Shown here piece by piece: positions 43,546-51,825 of a stretch of DNA of 64,000 nucleotides. Below the pieces are notes generated by a model, which had not been told where the DNA came from, searched no databases, and saw only the letters and a program-made list of their open reading frames with translations. The position numbers were made by a program, and so were the translations under genes. Numbering within the stretch: position 1 is the first letter of the stretch; each line of letters begins with the position of its first letter. This DNA is from Maribacter thermophilus (GTDB lineage: Bacteria > Bacteroidota > Bacteroidia > Flavobacteriales > Flavobacteriaceae), in contig NZ_LDAS01000001.1 in assembly GCF_001020565.1 (NCBI RefSeq), positions 35,151-99,150 on the forward strand, in the 5' to 3' direction.

Positions 43546-44430
43546 ATGAAAAAAATAAAGTCCCACTTTCAGTTTAGTAAACAAGAACGGAGTGGGATTT
43601 TCTTTTTGTTATTGCTTTTGGTCTCTATCCAATTTGGTTATTGGGCGTACCAAAAATTTAAAGTTTCCGAGGTAGCCCCTATTAGTTCGGATGCGGAAAC
43701 CCAATTAAAAATCGATCTTTTAAAAGAGGGCTTGGCCAAAAAAGAAAAGGATACCGTTTATTCTTTTAACCCAAACTTTATTTCAGACTATAAAGGATAT
43801 ACTTTAGGTATGTCGGTGGATGAAATAAACCGTCTGCATAACTTCAGGGCAGAAGGTAAATTTGTGAATTCAATAGAAGAGTTTAAGAAAGTATCCTTGA
43901 TTTCAGATTCGTTGTTAAATAGGATCTCTCCCCGATTTAAATTTCCCAAGTGGGCAAAAAGTGCTAAGAAAGTCGTTTCTGGACATAACGAGATAAAAAA
44001 CCAAGATAATTTTATCAAAGCTTACGAAATAAAAGATTTAAACGAAGCAACAAAAGAGGATTTAATATCCATTAAGGGTATAGGGGTAAAATTATCGACA
44101 AGAATACTAAAGTTTAGGGATAGGTTGGGGGGTTTTTTAGTAGATGATCAACTGTACGATGTTTACGGTTTAGAGGCCGATGTAGTTCGTAGGGTTTTTG
44201 AACGCTTCAGGGTGTTGAACGCACCCTTTGTCGAAAAATTGGACATCAATACCGCATCGGTCAGTGAATTGTCTAATATAGTGTATATTCAAAAACACGT
44301 CGCTCAGGGTATAGTAGATTATAGGAATCTCAATGGAAGTATCCATTCTTTTGAGGAATTGGCAAAAATCAAAGACTTTCCTGTTAATCGTATTGAGAGA
44401 ATTCCTTTATATTTGTCGCTAAAAAAATAG
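43546..44430 (+). CDS. Helix-hairpin-helix (ComEA-like) protein
   Basis: A 294-residue protein with one N-terminal TM helix (about residues 18-34) and three HhH units: NFISDYKGYTLGMSVDEINRLHNFR region, DLNEATKEDLISIKGIGVKLSTRILKFRDRLGGF, and LDINTASVSELSNIVYIQKHVAQGIVDYRN. Such proteins bind DNA without sequence preference; ComEA serves DNA uptake, but no other competence genes are nearby. The acyl-CoA dehydrogenase gene follows by four bases. Confidence 0.85.
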   Translation: MKKIKSHFQFSKQERSGIFFLLLLLVSIQFGYWAYQKFKVSEVAPISSDAETQLKIDLLKEGLAKKEKDTVYSFNPNFISDYKGYTLGMSVDEINRLHNFRAEGKFVNSIEEFKKVSLISDSLLNRISPRFKFPKWAKSAKKVVSGHNEIKNQDNFIKAYEIKDLNEATKEDLISIKGIGVKLSTRILKFRDRLGGFLVDDQLYDVYGLEADVVRRVFERFRVLNAPFVEKLDINTASVSELSNIVYIQKHVAQGIVDYRNLNGSIHSFEELAKIKDFPVNRIERIPLYLSLKK

Positions 44431-44434
44431 CGCT

Positions 44435-45604
44435 ATGAGCAGTGTGTACTTCACCGAAGAACATCTTTTATTTAGACAAAGCCTTAAGGATTTTTTACAA
44501 AAAGAAGTTGTTCCTCATATAGAGGAATGGGAAAAGGCAGGGGCCGTAGATCGTTCCATTTGGGAGAAGTTTGGTGAGATGGGGTATTTTGGTCTGGCTA
44601 CTCCAGAAAAGGATGGAGGACTTGGGCTTGATTTGTTTTATACGGTTATTTTTTTAGAGGAATTACAAAAAATAAATTCAGGAGGTTTTGCCGCGGCCAT
44701 GTGGGCACACGCTTATTTGGCCATGACCCATTTGAACAAAGAGGCCAATGATGATATTAAACAACGCTATTTGCACCCAAGTGTAGAGGGGAAAAAAGTA
44801 GGTTGCCTATGCGTGACAGAACCTTTTGGGGGTAGTGACGTTGCGGGTATGAGAACCACTGCTGTGAAAAAGGGGGATTCTTATATATTGAACGGGTCAA
44901 AGACCTTTATTACCAATGGGGTTTATGCCGACTATATGATCGTAGCTGCAAAAACGGATGTTTCGTTAGGGAATAAGGGAATCAGTATTTTTGTGGTAGA
45001 TAGAAACAGTAATGGGGTTACGGCCAGTAAGTTGAATAAACTTGGGTGGAGGGCCTCTGATACGGCAGAACTCGCATTTGATAATGTAGAAGTGCCAGCT
45101 TCCAATTTAATGGGAGAGGAGAATATGGGTTTTTCCTATATTATGGAGCATTTTGCCCTAGAAAGATTGGTGATGGGTATCAACGCCCATGCACGTTCAG
45201 AACACGCGTTGGAGTATGCTTTAAAATATATGTCGGAAAGAGAGGCTTTTGGAAAATCTATAGATAGGTTTCAGGCTTTACGTCATCGTGTGGCCGATCT
45301 GCATGCCGATATAGAAATATGTAAGCAATACAATTATTTTGTGGCGGATAAATTGAACAAAGGGGAATATGCAGTGAAAGAAGCTACGATTTCAAAATTG
45401 AAATCCACCAAGGTAGCGGATAAGGTCGCTTATGAATGTCTTCAGTTCTTAGGTGGATATGGTTATATAGAAGATTATCCTATGGCAAGATTGTTCCGAG
45501 ATAGTAGACTGGGGCCAATTGGAGGGGGGACCTCTGAGATTTTAAGGGAAATAATTGCTAAAATAGTGATAGATAAAAAAGAGTATCGTCCTGCGACCGA
45601 TTAG
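44435..45604 (+). CDS. Acyl-CoA dehydrogenase
   Basis: A 389-residue FAD enzyme that oxidises an acyl-CoA. Family motifs are LCVTEPFGGSDVAGMRTTA (FAD/substrate), NGSKTFITNG, REAFGKSIDRFQALRHRVADL and LQFLGGYGYIEDYPMARLFRDSR. The position of the catalytic Glu of medium-chain enzymes (xEGT) is Gly here (IGGGTSEI), while Glu243 in LERLVMG corresponds to the catalytic base of isovaleryl/long-chain dehydrogenases. This favours a branched or long substrate. No beta-oxidation partners lie beside it. Confidence 0.92.
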   Translation: MSSVYFTEEHLLFRQSLKDFLQKEVVPHIEEWEKAGAVDRSIWEKFGEMGYFGLATPEKDGGLGLDLFYTVIFLEELQKINSGGFAAAMWAHAYLAMTHLNKEANDDIKQRYLHPSVEGKKVGCLCVTEPFGGSDVAGMRTTAVKKGDSYILNGSKTFITNGVYADYMIVAAKTDVSLGNKGISIFVVDRNSNGVTASKLNKLGWRASDTAELAFDNVEVPASNLMGEENMGFSYIMEHFALERLVMGINAHARSEHALEYALKYMSEREAFGKSIDRFQALRHRVADLHADIEICKQYNYFVADKLNKGEYAVKEATISKLKSTKVADKVAYECLQFLGGYGYIEDYPMARLFRDSRLGPIGGGTSEILREIIAKIVIDKKEYRPATD

Positions 45605-45641
45605 TTTTTGTGCCTAATTGTTTTTTAATAGGGAAGAATAG

Positions 45642-45671
45642 TTGGTAATTAAAAATTACTTCATATATTTG
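45642..45671 (+). promoter_or_regulatory. rpsU promoter
   Basis: TTG at 45642-45644, 19 bases, then TATATTTG at 45664-45671. The transcript would start roughly 30 bases before the rpsU ATG and include the Shine-Dalgarno. Confidence 0.72.
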
Positions 45672-45690
45672 CGCCCTTAATCACTAAAGA

Positions 45691-45698
45691 AAGGAGGT
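45691..45698 (+). promoter_or_regulatory. Perfect Shine-Dalgarno of rpsU
   Basis: AAGGAGGT, fully complementary to the 16S anti-Shine-Dalgarno, eight bases before the ATG. Such sites are practically missing elsewhere in this window. Confidence 0.9.
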
Positions 45699-45706
45699 TG
45701 TAGCCC

Positions 45707-45901
45707 ATGTTAATTATACCAGTAAAAGAAGGAGAAAACATCGATAGAGCTTTAAAACGTTTCAAAAGAAAGTTTGATAAGACAGGTACAATGAGACAGT
45801 TGAGAAAACGTCAACAGTTTACAAAGCCTTCGGTTGAGCGAAGAGCTCAGATTCAAAAAGCACAGTATATTCAAGGTTTAAGAGATCAAGAAGAAATCTA
45901 G
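45707..45901 (+). CDS. rpsU: 30S ribosomal protein bS21
   Basis: A 64-residue basic protein (MLIIPVKEGENIDRALKRFKRKFDKTG at its N-terminus, with RQLRKRQ next) that is clearly bS21. It sits beside the 3' end of 16S rRNA. In Flavobacterium johnsoniae, bS21 with bS6 and bS18 hides the anti-Shine-Dalgarno. The strong Shine-Dalgarno here suggests that rpsU is best translated by ribosomes lacking bS21, a self-adjusting loop. It is monocistronic, between promoter and terminator. Confidence 0.97.
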   Translation: MLIIPVKEGENIDRALKRFKRKFDKTGTMRQLRKRQQFTKPSVERRAQIQKAQYIQGLRDQEEI

Positions 45902-45924
45902 GAATCTTGTTTTATGATAAAATT

Positions 45925-45953
45925 AAAATCCCGCTATTTGCGGGATTTTTTTT
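45925..45953 (+). terminator. Intrinsic terminator of rpsU
   Basis: AAAATCCCGC (45925-45934) pairs with GCGGGATTTT (45940-45949), loop TATTT, followed by further T's. Confidence 0.93.
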
Positions 45954-45990
45954 TGTGCATATTTCGTGAGAACATTCGTTAACTTTGGGT

Positions 45991-46881
45991 ATGTCTTTAA
46001 ATCAGTTTATAGAGTATCTTTCATTGGAGAAAAAGTATTCCGGTCATACGGTGAATGCCTATAGTTCGGATATTCGGGAATTTGAAAGTTTTTGTGAATC
46101 TTCATACGATGTTGATTGTATAGACATAGTGCCTTATAGTATTGTTCGTAGTTGGGTGGTTTCGCTTTCAGAGGATAATATTTCTAACAGAACCATTAAT
46201 AGAAAGGTGGCCTCTTTAAAGGCGTATTATAAATTTCTTCAAAAAGTAGGTGTTATAGATGTGAACCCATTGGCGAAGCACAAAGCTTTAAAAATTCCAA
46301 AAAAACTGGAAACACCTTTTTCCGAAGCGGAAATGGAAGATGTTTTTACGTCGGTTAGCTATTCGGATGATTTTGAGGGCAGGCGAGACAGGTTGATTGT
46401 TCATGTGCTTTACGCTACCGGTATGAGAAGGGCCGAGTTGGTTAATTTGAAACTTGTAAACGTGGATTTGGAATCTGGTCATATAAAAGTGTTAGGTAAG
46501 CGGAACAAAGAACGCATTATTCCTTTATTGGAGGAAACCAAAGTGTTTTTTAGGGCTTATCTGGATGAGCGCCCCTCTTTGGAAAAGATAGCTGATCCGG
46601 ACTTTGTCTTTCTTACGAAATCAGGTAATAAAATTTATGAAACCCTTGTTTATAGAATAATAAATAGGTATTTTAGAGAGGTTTCTGCCAAGGTAAAGAA
46701 GAGTCCTCATATACTGAGGCATACTTTCGCTACCCATCTTTTGAACAAAGGGGCGGATTTAAATTCGGTGAAAGAGCTTTTAGGGCATGCAAGTTTGGCA
46801 TCGACGCAGGTGTACACCCATAATAGCATTGCCGAGTTAAAAAAAGTGCACGCTGCTTCCCATCCTAGGGGGAAAAAATAA
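45991..46881 (+). CDS. xerC: Xer-type tyrosine recombinase
   Basis: A 296-residue recombinase with an N-terminal SAM-like core-binding domain (FIEYLSLEKKYSGHTVNAYSSD) and a C-terminal catalytic domain. Catalytic residues are in TGMRRAEL (Arg), HILRHTFATHLLNKG (His, Arg), LGHASLASTQVYTH (His, Tyr nucleophile), and a Lys in the beta-hairpin. It is close to XerC/XerD in length and probably resolves chromosome dimers rather than being a phage integrase; no attachment site is seen. Which Xer it is remains uncertain. The ATG at 45991 is preferred to a TTG two codons earlier. Confidence 0.85.
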   Translation: MSLNQFIEYLSLEKKYSGHTVNAYSSDIREFESFCESSYDVDCIDIVPYSIVRSWVVSLSEDNISNRTINRKVASLKAYYKFLQKVGVIDVNPLAKHKALKIPKKLETPFSEAEMEDVFTSVSYSDDFEGRRDRLIVHVLYATGMRRAELVNLKLVNVDLESGHIKVLGKRNKERIIPLLEETKVFFRAYLDERPSLEKIADPDFVFLTKSGNKIYETLVYRIINRYFREVSAKVKKSPHILRHTFATHLLNKGADLNSVKELLGHASLASTQVYTHNSIAELKKVHAASHPRGKK

Positions 46882-46926
46882 AAAATGTTTAACACTGCTC
46901 TATGTAGGGCTTCTAAATTTTAGCTT

Positions 46927-47229
46927 ATGAAAGTAAATGTGCAATCCGTAAATTTTAATGCAGATGTTAGGTTGATTGATTTTTTGCAAAACAGATTGGA
47001 TAAGTTAGAAACTTTTTATGATAAGATCATAAGTTCTGATGTTTATATGAAAGTGGAGAATACCAGTTCAAAAGAGAATAAGATAGTGGAAATCAAGCTA
47101 AACGTGCCAAAAAACAATTTCATTGTCAAAAAACAATGTAAGTCATTTGAGGAAGCTGTGGACAGTGCGTGTAATTCATTGGAAAGAAGGCTAATAAAGA
47201 GTAAGGAAAAATTACGTTTACAAGTATGA
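46927..47229 (+). CDS. hpf: Ribosome hibernation-promoting factor (short form)
   Basis: A 100-residue protein of the HPF/RaiA family. MKVNVQSVNFNADVRLIDFLQNRLDKLETFY and KIVEIKLNVPKNNFIVKKQCKSFEEAVDSACNSLERRL regions match the beta-alpha fold that sits in the mRNA/tRNA channel of the 30S head (segments given by region). It lacks the C-terminal dimerisation domain, so it is the short type. About 45 bases downstream of the recombinase gene and upstream of the tRNA promoter. Confidence 0.92.
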   Translation: MKVNVQSVNFNADVRLIDFLQNRLDKLETFYDKIISSDVYMKVENTSSKENKIVEIKLNVPKNNFIVKKQCKSFEEAVDSACNSLERRLIKSKEKLRLQV

Positions 47230-47250
47230 AGAAAATTTTTTAAAATTTGT

Positions 47251-47280
47251 TTTGAATAAACAAAAAATACTATACATTTG
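47251..47280 (+). promoter_or_regulatory. Promoter of the tRNA-tuf operon
   Basis: TTTG at 47251-47254, an 18-base spacer and TACATTTG at 47273-47280. Both elements fit the consensus. It precedes four tRNAs, tuf and the genes beyond. Confidence 0.82.
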
Positions 47281-47282
47281 CA

Positions 47283-47308
47283 GTCCGTTAGAAATAGCGG
47301 ACTTTTTT
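47283..47308 (+). promoter_or_regulatory. Hairpin plus T-run at the start of the tRNA operon
   Basis: GTCCGTTA (47283-47290) pairs with TAGCGGAC (47295-47302) around a GAAA tetraloop and is followed by T6. It looks like a terminator but lies right at the expected transcription start, 24 bases before tRNA-Thr. Confidence 0.65.
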
Positions 47309-47331
47309 ATGCCGAAAAAAGCATTGAAAGT

Positions 47332-47405
47332 GCCGATGTAGCTCAGCTGGCTAGAGCAGCTGATTTGTAATCAGCAGGTCGTGGGTTCGAGTCCCTCCAT
47401 CGGCT
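47332..47405 (+). tRNA. tRNA-Thr (anticodon TGT)
   Basis: Folds as a full cloverleaf of 74 bases with acceptor GCCGATG/CATCGGC and discriminator T. The anticodon loop is TTTGTAA, reading ACA/ACG Thr codons. T-arm GTGGGTTCGAGTCCCTC. CCA is not encoded. First of four tRNAs. Confidence 0.95.
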
Positions 47406-47432
47406 CCTAGGTTCTTAAAATACTGTTTATAT

Positions 47433-47514
<82 letters not shown>

Positions 47515-47563
47515 CATTAAGCTAAAGAATGGTATTTTAAATGATATTTTGAGAATTAAATAA

Positions 47564-47636
47564 GCGGGAGTAGCTCAGTTGGTAGAGCGTCAGCCTTCCA
47601 AGCTGAATGTCGCCGGTTCGAACCCGGTCTCCCGCT
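47564..47636 (+). tRNA. tRNA-Gly (anticodon TCC)
   Basis: A 73-base cloverleaf, acceptor GCGGGAG/CTCCCGC, discriminator T. Anticodon TCC in loop CTTCCAA between CAGC and GCTG. Confidence 0.95.
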
Positions 47637-47661
47637 CTATTTTTTTATGACTTTATTGTCG

Positions 47662-47679
47662 TTCCTGCGAAGGCAGGAA
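47662..47679. repeat. Short palindromic element between tRNA genes
   Basis: TTCCTGC-GAAG-GCAGGAA is a perfect 7-bp stem with a GAAG loop, in the context GTCGTTCCTGCGAAGGCAG. It resembles the dispersed intergenic palindromes (TTCCTGCGAAGGCAGGAATC type) known from many bacteria. Only one copy was noticed here. Confidence 0.5.
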
Positions 47680-47708
47680 TCTGTCGTTGGGCGGATTCAA
47701 CACTTTAC

Positions 47709-47780
47709 GCCGGTGTAGCTCAGGGGTAGAGCGTTTCCTTGGTAAGGAAGAGGTCACGAGTTCAAATCTCGTCATTGGCT
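47709..47780 (+). tRNA. tRNA-Thr (anticodon GGT)
   Basis: A 72-base cloverleaf. Acceptor GCCGGTG pairs with CATTGGC with two G-T pairs; discriminator T. Anticodon GGT in loop TTGGTAA. It lies 55 bases before tuf. Confidence 0.94.
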
Positions 47781-47835
47781 CAATTAAGGTATAAATTTGT
47801 ACACTAATATAAACTAAGATTAAAAATTAATAAAC

Positions 47836-49023
47836 ATGGCAAAGGAAACTTTTGATCGTTCCAAACCGCACTTAAATATTGGTACCATTGGACACGTGGA
47901 TCACGGTAAAACTACATTGACTGCTGCTATTACAGAAGTTTTGGCAAACGCAGGATTATCTGAAAAGAGAAGCTTCGATTCTATCGATAACGCTCCTGAG
48001 GAAAAAGAAAGAGGTATTACTATTAATACATCTCACGTAGAGTATCAAACTGCCAATCGTCACTATGCCCACGTTGACTGTCCTGGTCACGCGGATTACG
48101 TAAAGAACATGGTTACTGGTGCTGCTCAGATGGACGGTGCTATTTTGGTTGTTGCCGCTACAGATGGTCCAATGCCACAAACTCGTGAGCACATCCTATT
48201 GGGTCGTCAGGTTGGTATTCCAAGAATCGTTGTTTTCTTGAACAAAGTTGACATGGTTGACGATGAAGAGTTGTTGGAGCTTGTTGAGATGGAAGTAAGA
48301 GAATTACTTTCTTTCTATGAGTACGATGGTGATAATGGTCCTGTAATTGCTGGGTCTGCTTTAGGTGCGCTTAACGGTGAGCAAAAGTGGGTTGATACAG
48401 TGATGGAGTTGATGGAAGCTGTTGATAACTGGATCGAATTGCCTCAAAGGGACGTTGATAAGGATTTCTTGATGCCTGTTGAAGATGTATTTACGATTAC
48501 TGGTCGTGGTACTGTTGCTACAGGACGTATCGAAACAGGTGTGGCCAATACTGGTGATGCTGTTGATATTATTGGTATGGGTGCTGAAAAATTGAGCTCT
48601 ACCATTACTGGTGTTGAGATGTTCCGTAAGATTTTGGATAGAGGTGAAGCTGGTGATAACGTTGGTATCCTTTTGAGAGGTATAGAGAAATCTGACATCA
48701 AAAGAGGTATGGTTATCTGTAAGCCTGGTTCTGTAACTCCTCATGCTAAATTTGAGGCAGAGGTATATATCCTTAAAAAAGAAGAAGGTGGTCGTCATAC
48801 GCCATTCCATAACAACTACCGTCCTCAGTTCTATGTAAGAACAACTGACGTAACAGGTAACATTAGTCTTCCTAGTGGTGTTGAAATGGTTATGCCTGGT
48901 GATAACTTAACGATTACAGTTGATTTGATTCAGCCAATTGCACTTAGTGTAGGTCTTCGTTTTGCAATCCGTGAAGGAGGTAGAACAGTTGGTGCTGGTC
49001 AGGTAACTAAGATTTTGGATTAA
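47836..49023 (+). CDS. tuf: Elongation factor Tu
   Basis: GTPase that brings aminoacyl-tRNA to the ribosome. G1 is GHVDHGKT, the effector region [14 protein letters not shown]3 DCPGHADY, and G4 NKVDMVDD. Domains 2 and 3 follow from about residue 205, with [13 protein letters not shown]. The 395-residue length is standard. It lies between tRNA-Thr and tRNA-Trp, as in the E. coli tufB operon. Codon use is strongly biased as expected for a highly expressed gene. Confidence 0.99.
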   Translation: MAKETFDRSKPHLNIGTIGHVDHGKTTLTAAITEVLANAGLSEKRSFDSIDNAPEEKERGITINTSHVEYQTANRHYAHVDCPGHADYVKNMVTGAAQMDGAILVVAATDGPMPQTREHILLGRQVGIPRIVVFLNKVDMVDDEELLELVEMEVRELLSFYEYDGDNGPVIAGSALGALNGEQKWVDTVMELMEAVDNWIELPQRDVDKDFLMPVEDVFTITGRGTVATGRIETGVANTGDAVDIIGMGAEKLSSTITGVEMFRKILDRGEAGDNVGILLRGIEKSDIKRGMVICKPGSVTPHAKFEAEVYILKKEEGGRHTPFHNNYRPQFYVRTTDVTGNISLPSGVEMVMPGDNLTITVDLIQPIALSVGLRFAIREGGRTVGAGQVTKILD

Positions 49024-49048
49024 ACCATTATTAGAAGTACAATATATT

Positions 49049-49078
49049 AAGGGTGTCCGTCTTTTGGCGGATACCTTT
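49049..49078 (+). terminator. Hairpin after tuf, weak terminator candidate
   Basis: AAGGGTGTCCG (49049-49059) pairs with CGGATACCTTT (49068-49078), 11 pairs including two G-T. Only three T's follow, so partial read-through to tRNA-Trp and secE is likely. Confidence 0.55.
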
Positions 49079-49133
49079 CAATGTAAATATGAATGTGTGT
49101 TGTTTGTTTTTGGATAATGAGCAATATACATAT

Positions 49134-49206
49134 ACGGGTGTAGCTCAGTTGGTAGAGCACTGGTCTCCAAAACCAGGTGTCGGGAGTTCGAGTCTCTCCT
49201 CCCGTG
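49134..49206 (+). tRNA. tRNA-Trp (anticodon CCA)
   Basis: A 73-base cloverleaf with anticodon CCA in loop CTCCAAA (stem CTGGT/ACCAG). Acceptor ACGGGTG pairs with CTCCCGT except for one T-T mismatch at the sixth pair. Discriminator G, as usual for tRNA-Trp. It sits between tuf and secE. Confidence 0.94.
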
Positions 49207-49271
49207 CAGGAAAGAAATTCCGAATTAAGGATTTGTTTTATTCTTTTTGTTGATATAAAAAAACAATTGAA

Positions 49272-49460
49272 ATGCTTACATATATTAAAGAATCCGTTGA
49301 AGAGTTGAGAAATAACATTACCCTTCCTTCAAGGTCGGAGTCATCGAATTTAATGGTTATCGTTGCTGTTTTTTCTATTCTTTTTGCTTTGGCTACTTGG
49401 GGTGTGGATACGGTCTTTAGTAATGTTATTAAGGTGTATTTCGATTACGTATTAAACTAA
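49272..49460 (+). CDS. secE: Preprotein translocase subunit SecE
   Basis: A 62-residue single-TM form of SecE. The amphipathic helix YIKESVEELRNNITLPSRSE is followed by a TM helix at about residues 29-56. SecE clamps SecY in the inner-membrane translocon. It lies directly before nusG in the conserved order. Confidence 0.94.
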   Translation: MLTYIKESVEELRNNITLPSRSESSNLMVIVAVFSILFALATWGVDTVFSNVIKVYFDYVLN

Positions 49461-49470
49461 TTTGAGCTCT

Positions 49471-50022
49471 ATGTCAGAAGTATTGGAAAAGAAATGGTAT
49501 GTTGTAAGAGCTGTAAGTGGTCAGGAAAACAAGATTAAGGGCTACATAGAGAGTGAAGTGGAGCGTCATGGTTTTTCCGACTATTTAGATGAGGTCTTGG
49601 TTCCGACTGAAAAGGTAATTCAGATTAGAAACGGAAAGAAGATCAATAAAGAAAGAGTTTATTTCCCTGGGTATATAATGGTGAAGGCTAATTTGGGTGG
49701 TGAAATGGTTCATATAATAAGGTCTATTACCAATGTTATTGGCTTTTTGGGTGAAACCAAAGGGGGGGATCCCGTGCCGTTAAGGAAATCGGAAGTGAAT
49801 AGAATGCTAGGTAAGGTCGATGAGTTGGCCGTAAATACCGATAGTGTTGCTATACCGTTTGTTTTCGGTGAAACCGTCAAGGTAATCGATGGTCCGTTCA
49901 ATGGTTTTAACGGTACTGTAGAAAAAATAAACGAAGAGAAGCGTAAACTAGAGGTGATGGTTAAGATTTTTGGTAGAAAAACACCATTGGAGCTTAGTTA
50001 TATGCAAGTAGAAAAGATTTAA
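49471..50022 (+). CDS. nusG: Transcription termination/antitermination protein NusG
   Basis: A 183-residue NusG with the NGN domain (KKWYVVRAVSGQENKIKGYIE; PGYIMVKA) and a C-terminal KOW motif (VKVIDGPFNGFNGTVEKIN). It binds RNA polymerase and Rho or ribosomal S10. The frame opens at TTG 49462; ATG 49471 (MSEVLEKKWYVV) is the likely start, ten bases after secE. Confidence 0.97.
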   Translation: MSEVLEKKWYVVRAVSGQENKIKGYIESEVERHGFSDYLDEVLVPTEKVIQIRNGKKINKERVYFPGYIMVKANLGGEMVHIIRSITNVIGFLGETKGGDPVPLRKSEVNRMLGKVDELAVNTDSVAIPFVFGETVKVIDGPFNGFNGTVEKINEEKRKLEVMVKIFGRKTPLELSYMQVEKI

Positions 50023-50089
50023 AAATAATTGTTACATATTTAAAAGTTGTGTTGCTTCCATAGACACACTTTCAATTTAATTTTAAACA

Positions 50090-50527
50090 ATGGCAAAAGA
50101 AGTAGGTAAAGTAGTTAAACTACAAGTTAGGGGAGGTGCAGCGAATCCATCGCCACCGGTTGGACCCGCCTTAGGTGCTGCCGGTGTTAACATCATGGAG
50201 TTCTGTAAGCAGTTCAATGCTCGTACACAGGACAAGCAAGGTAAAGTTTTACCAGTTGTTATCACCGTTTATAAAGACAAATCGTTTGATTTTGTCGTAA
50301 AAACACCACCAGCGGCAGTTCAGCTATTGGAAGCGGCTAAGATTAAAAAAGGATCTGGCGAACCTAACAGAGTAAAATTGGGTAGTGTTACCTGGGACCA
50401 AATCAAGGCGATAGCCGAAGATAAAATGGTTGACCTTAATGCGTTTACGGTAGAATCTGCAATGAGTATGATTGCGGGTACGGCACGTTCTATGGGTATG
50501 AAGGTATCAGGTAAAAGACCTTTTTAA
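50090..50527 (+). CDS. rplK: 50S ribosomal protein uL11
   Basis: A 145-residue protein with [19 protein letters not shown] at the N-terminus and [15 protein letters not shown]. It sits at the GTPase centre of 23S rRNA. About 65 bases after nusG, 19 before rplA. Confidence 0.99.
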   Translation: MAKEVGKVVKLQVRGGAANPSPPVGPALGAAGVNIMEFCKQFNARTQDKQGKVLPVVITVYKDKSFDFVVKTPPAAVQLLEAAKIKKGSGEPNRVKLGSVTWDQIKAIAEDKMVDLNAFTVESAMSMIAGTARSMGMKVSGKRPF

Positions 50528-50546
50528 AATCTTAAAAAGCAATTAA

Positions 50547-51236
50547 ATGGCAAAGTTGACAAAGAAGCAAAAAGAAGCACATTCTAAAATAGAGAAAGAT
50601 AAACTTTATTCTCTAGAGGAAGCTTCCGCTTTAGTAAAAGAAATAACCAATACAAAATTTGATGCATCCGTAGATTTGGCGGTTCGTTTGGGTGTAGATC
50701 CAAGAAAAGCAAATCAAATGGTTCGTGGGGTAGTTACATTGCCTCATGGTACCGGTAAAGATGTTAAGGTTTTGGCTTTGGTAACTCCAGATAAAGAAGC
50801 AGAGGCTAAAGAAGCAGGTGCTGATTATGTTGGATTGGACGAGTATTTGGAAAAAATAAAAGGCGGTTGGACAGATGTTGATGTTATCATCACTATGCCT
50901 AGCGTTATGGGTAAATTGGGTCCCTTAGGTCGTGTTTTAGGGCCAAGAGGTCTGATGCCGAATCCAAAAACAGGTACAGTAACTATGGATGTAGCGAAAG
51001 CTGTATCTGAGGTGAAGGCTGGTAAGATTGATTTTAAAGTGGATAAGACCGGTATTGTTCATGCCGCAATTGGAAAAGCTTCCTTTTCTGCGGATAAGAT
51101 AGCTGACAATGCAAAAGAGTTGTTGGAAACTTTGAATAAAATGAAGCCAACAGCGGCTAAAGGTGTTTACATGAAAAGTATCTTCATGTCAAGTACCATG
51201 AGTCCAAGTGTTCAATTAGACCCTAAGTCAGTTTAA
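50547..51236 (+). CDS. rplA: 50S ribosomal protein uL1
   Basis: A 229-residue two-domain protein of the L1 stalk. [45 protein letters not shown] and the C-terminal [15 protein letters not shown] are typical. In many bacteria L1 represses its own rplKA mRNA. Located between rplK and rplJ. Confidence 0.99.
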   Translation: MAKLTKKQKEAHSKIEKDKLYSLEEASALVKEITNTKFDASVDLAVRLGVDPRKANQMVRGVVTLPHGTGKDVKVLALVTPDKEAEAKEAGADYVGLDEYLEKIKGGWTDVDVIITMPSVMGKLGPLGRVLGPRGLMPNPKTGTVTMDVAKAVSEVKAGKIDFKVDKTGIVHAAIGKASFSADKIADNAKELLETLNKMKPTAAKGVYMKSIFMSSTMSPSVQLDPKSV

Positions 51237-51261
51237 GCACTGCTAGTTAAAAATTTCAATT

Positions 51262-51777
51262 ATGACAAGAGAAGAAAAAGCAAACGTTATACAAGATTTG
51301 ACTACGCAGTTGGCAGATAGCTCTACTATTTATTTGGCGGATATATCTGGATTGGATGCAGTTACAACATCTGATTTGAGAAGAGCCTGTTTTAAGGCAA
51401 ATATCAGACTAGCTGTAGTTAAGAATACATTGCTTGCAAAAGCGATGGAGGCCTCTGATAAAGAGTTTGGCGAACTTCCCGAAGTTTTAAAGGGTAATAC
51501 ATCCTTAATGTTTTCGGAAGTAGCGAACGCTCCGGCCAAGTTAATAAAGAATTTCAGAAAAAAATCTGATAAACCTTTATTGAAAGGAGCTTTTGTAGAA
51601 GAGGCAATATATATTGGTGATGAGAATTTGGATGCTCTAGTGAGCATTAAGTCTAAAGAAGAAATGATTGGCGAGGTTATCGGATTGTTACAGTCTCCAG
51701 CCAAAAATGTTATTTCTGGACTTAAATCTGGTGGTGGTAAACTTGCCGGAATCCTTAAGACATTATCAGAAAAATAA
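51262..51777 (+). CDS. rplJ: 50S ribosomal protein uL10
   Basis: A 171-residue protein that anchors the L7/L12 stalk. The N-terminal domain reads YLADISGLDAVTTSDLRR and VVKNTLLAKAM; the C-terminal helix binds L12 dimers. Only 25 bases separate it from rplA, leaving no room for the long L10 leader RNA found in other bacteria. Confidence 0.98.
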   Translation: MTREEKANVIQDLTTQLADSSTIYLADISGLDAVTTSDLRRACFKANIRLAVVKNTLLAKAMEASDKEFGELPEVLKGNTSLMFSEVANAPAKLIKNFRKKSDKPLLKGAFVEEAIYIGDENLDALVSIKSKEEMIGEVIGLLQSPAKNVISGLKSGGGKLAGILKTLSEK

Positions 51778-51825
51778 GTACGCACTAAACTAAGTATATT
51801 TTAAAATTTTATTAAACGATAGAAA

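Noticed and set aside
45991..46881. Phage or island integrase with attachment site near the tRNA genes
   Set aside because: The protein resembles housekeeping Xer recombinases, no flanking direct repeats or mobile genes are present, and all tRNAs are intact.
51237..51261. L10 leader RNA before rplJ
   Set aside because: Only 25 bases of spacer and no kink-turn-like structure.
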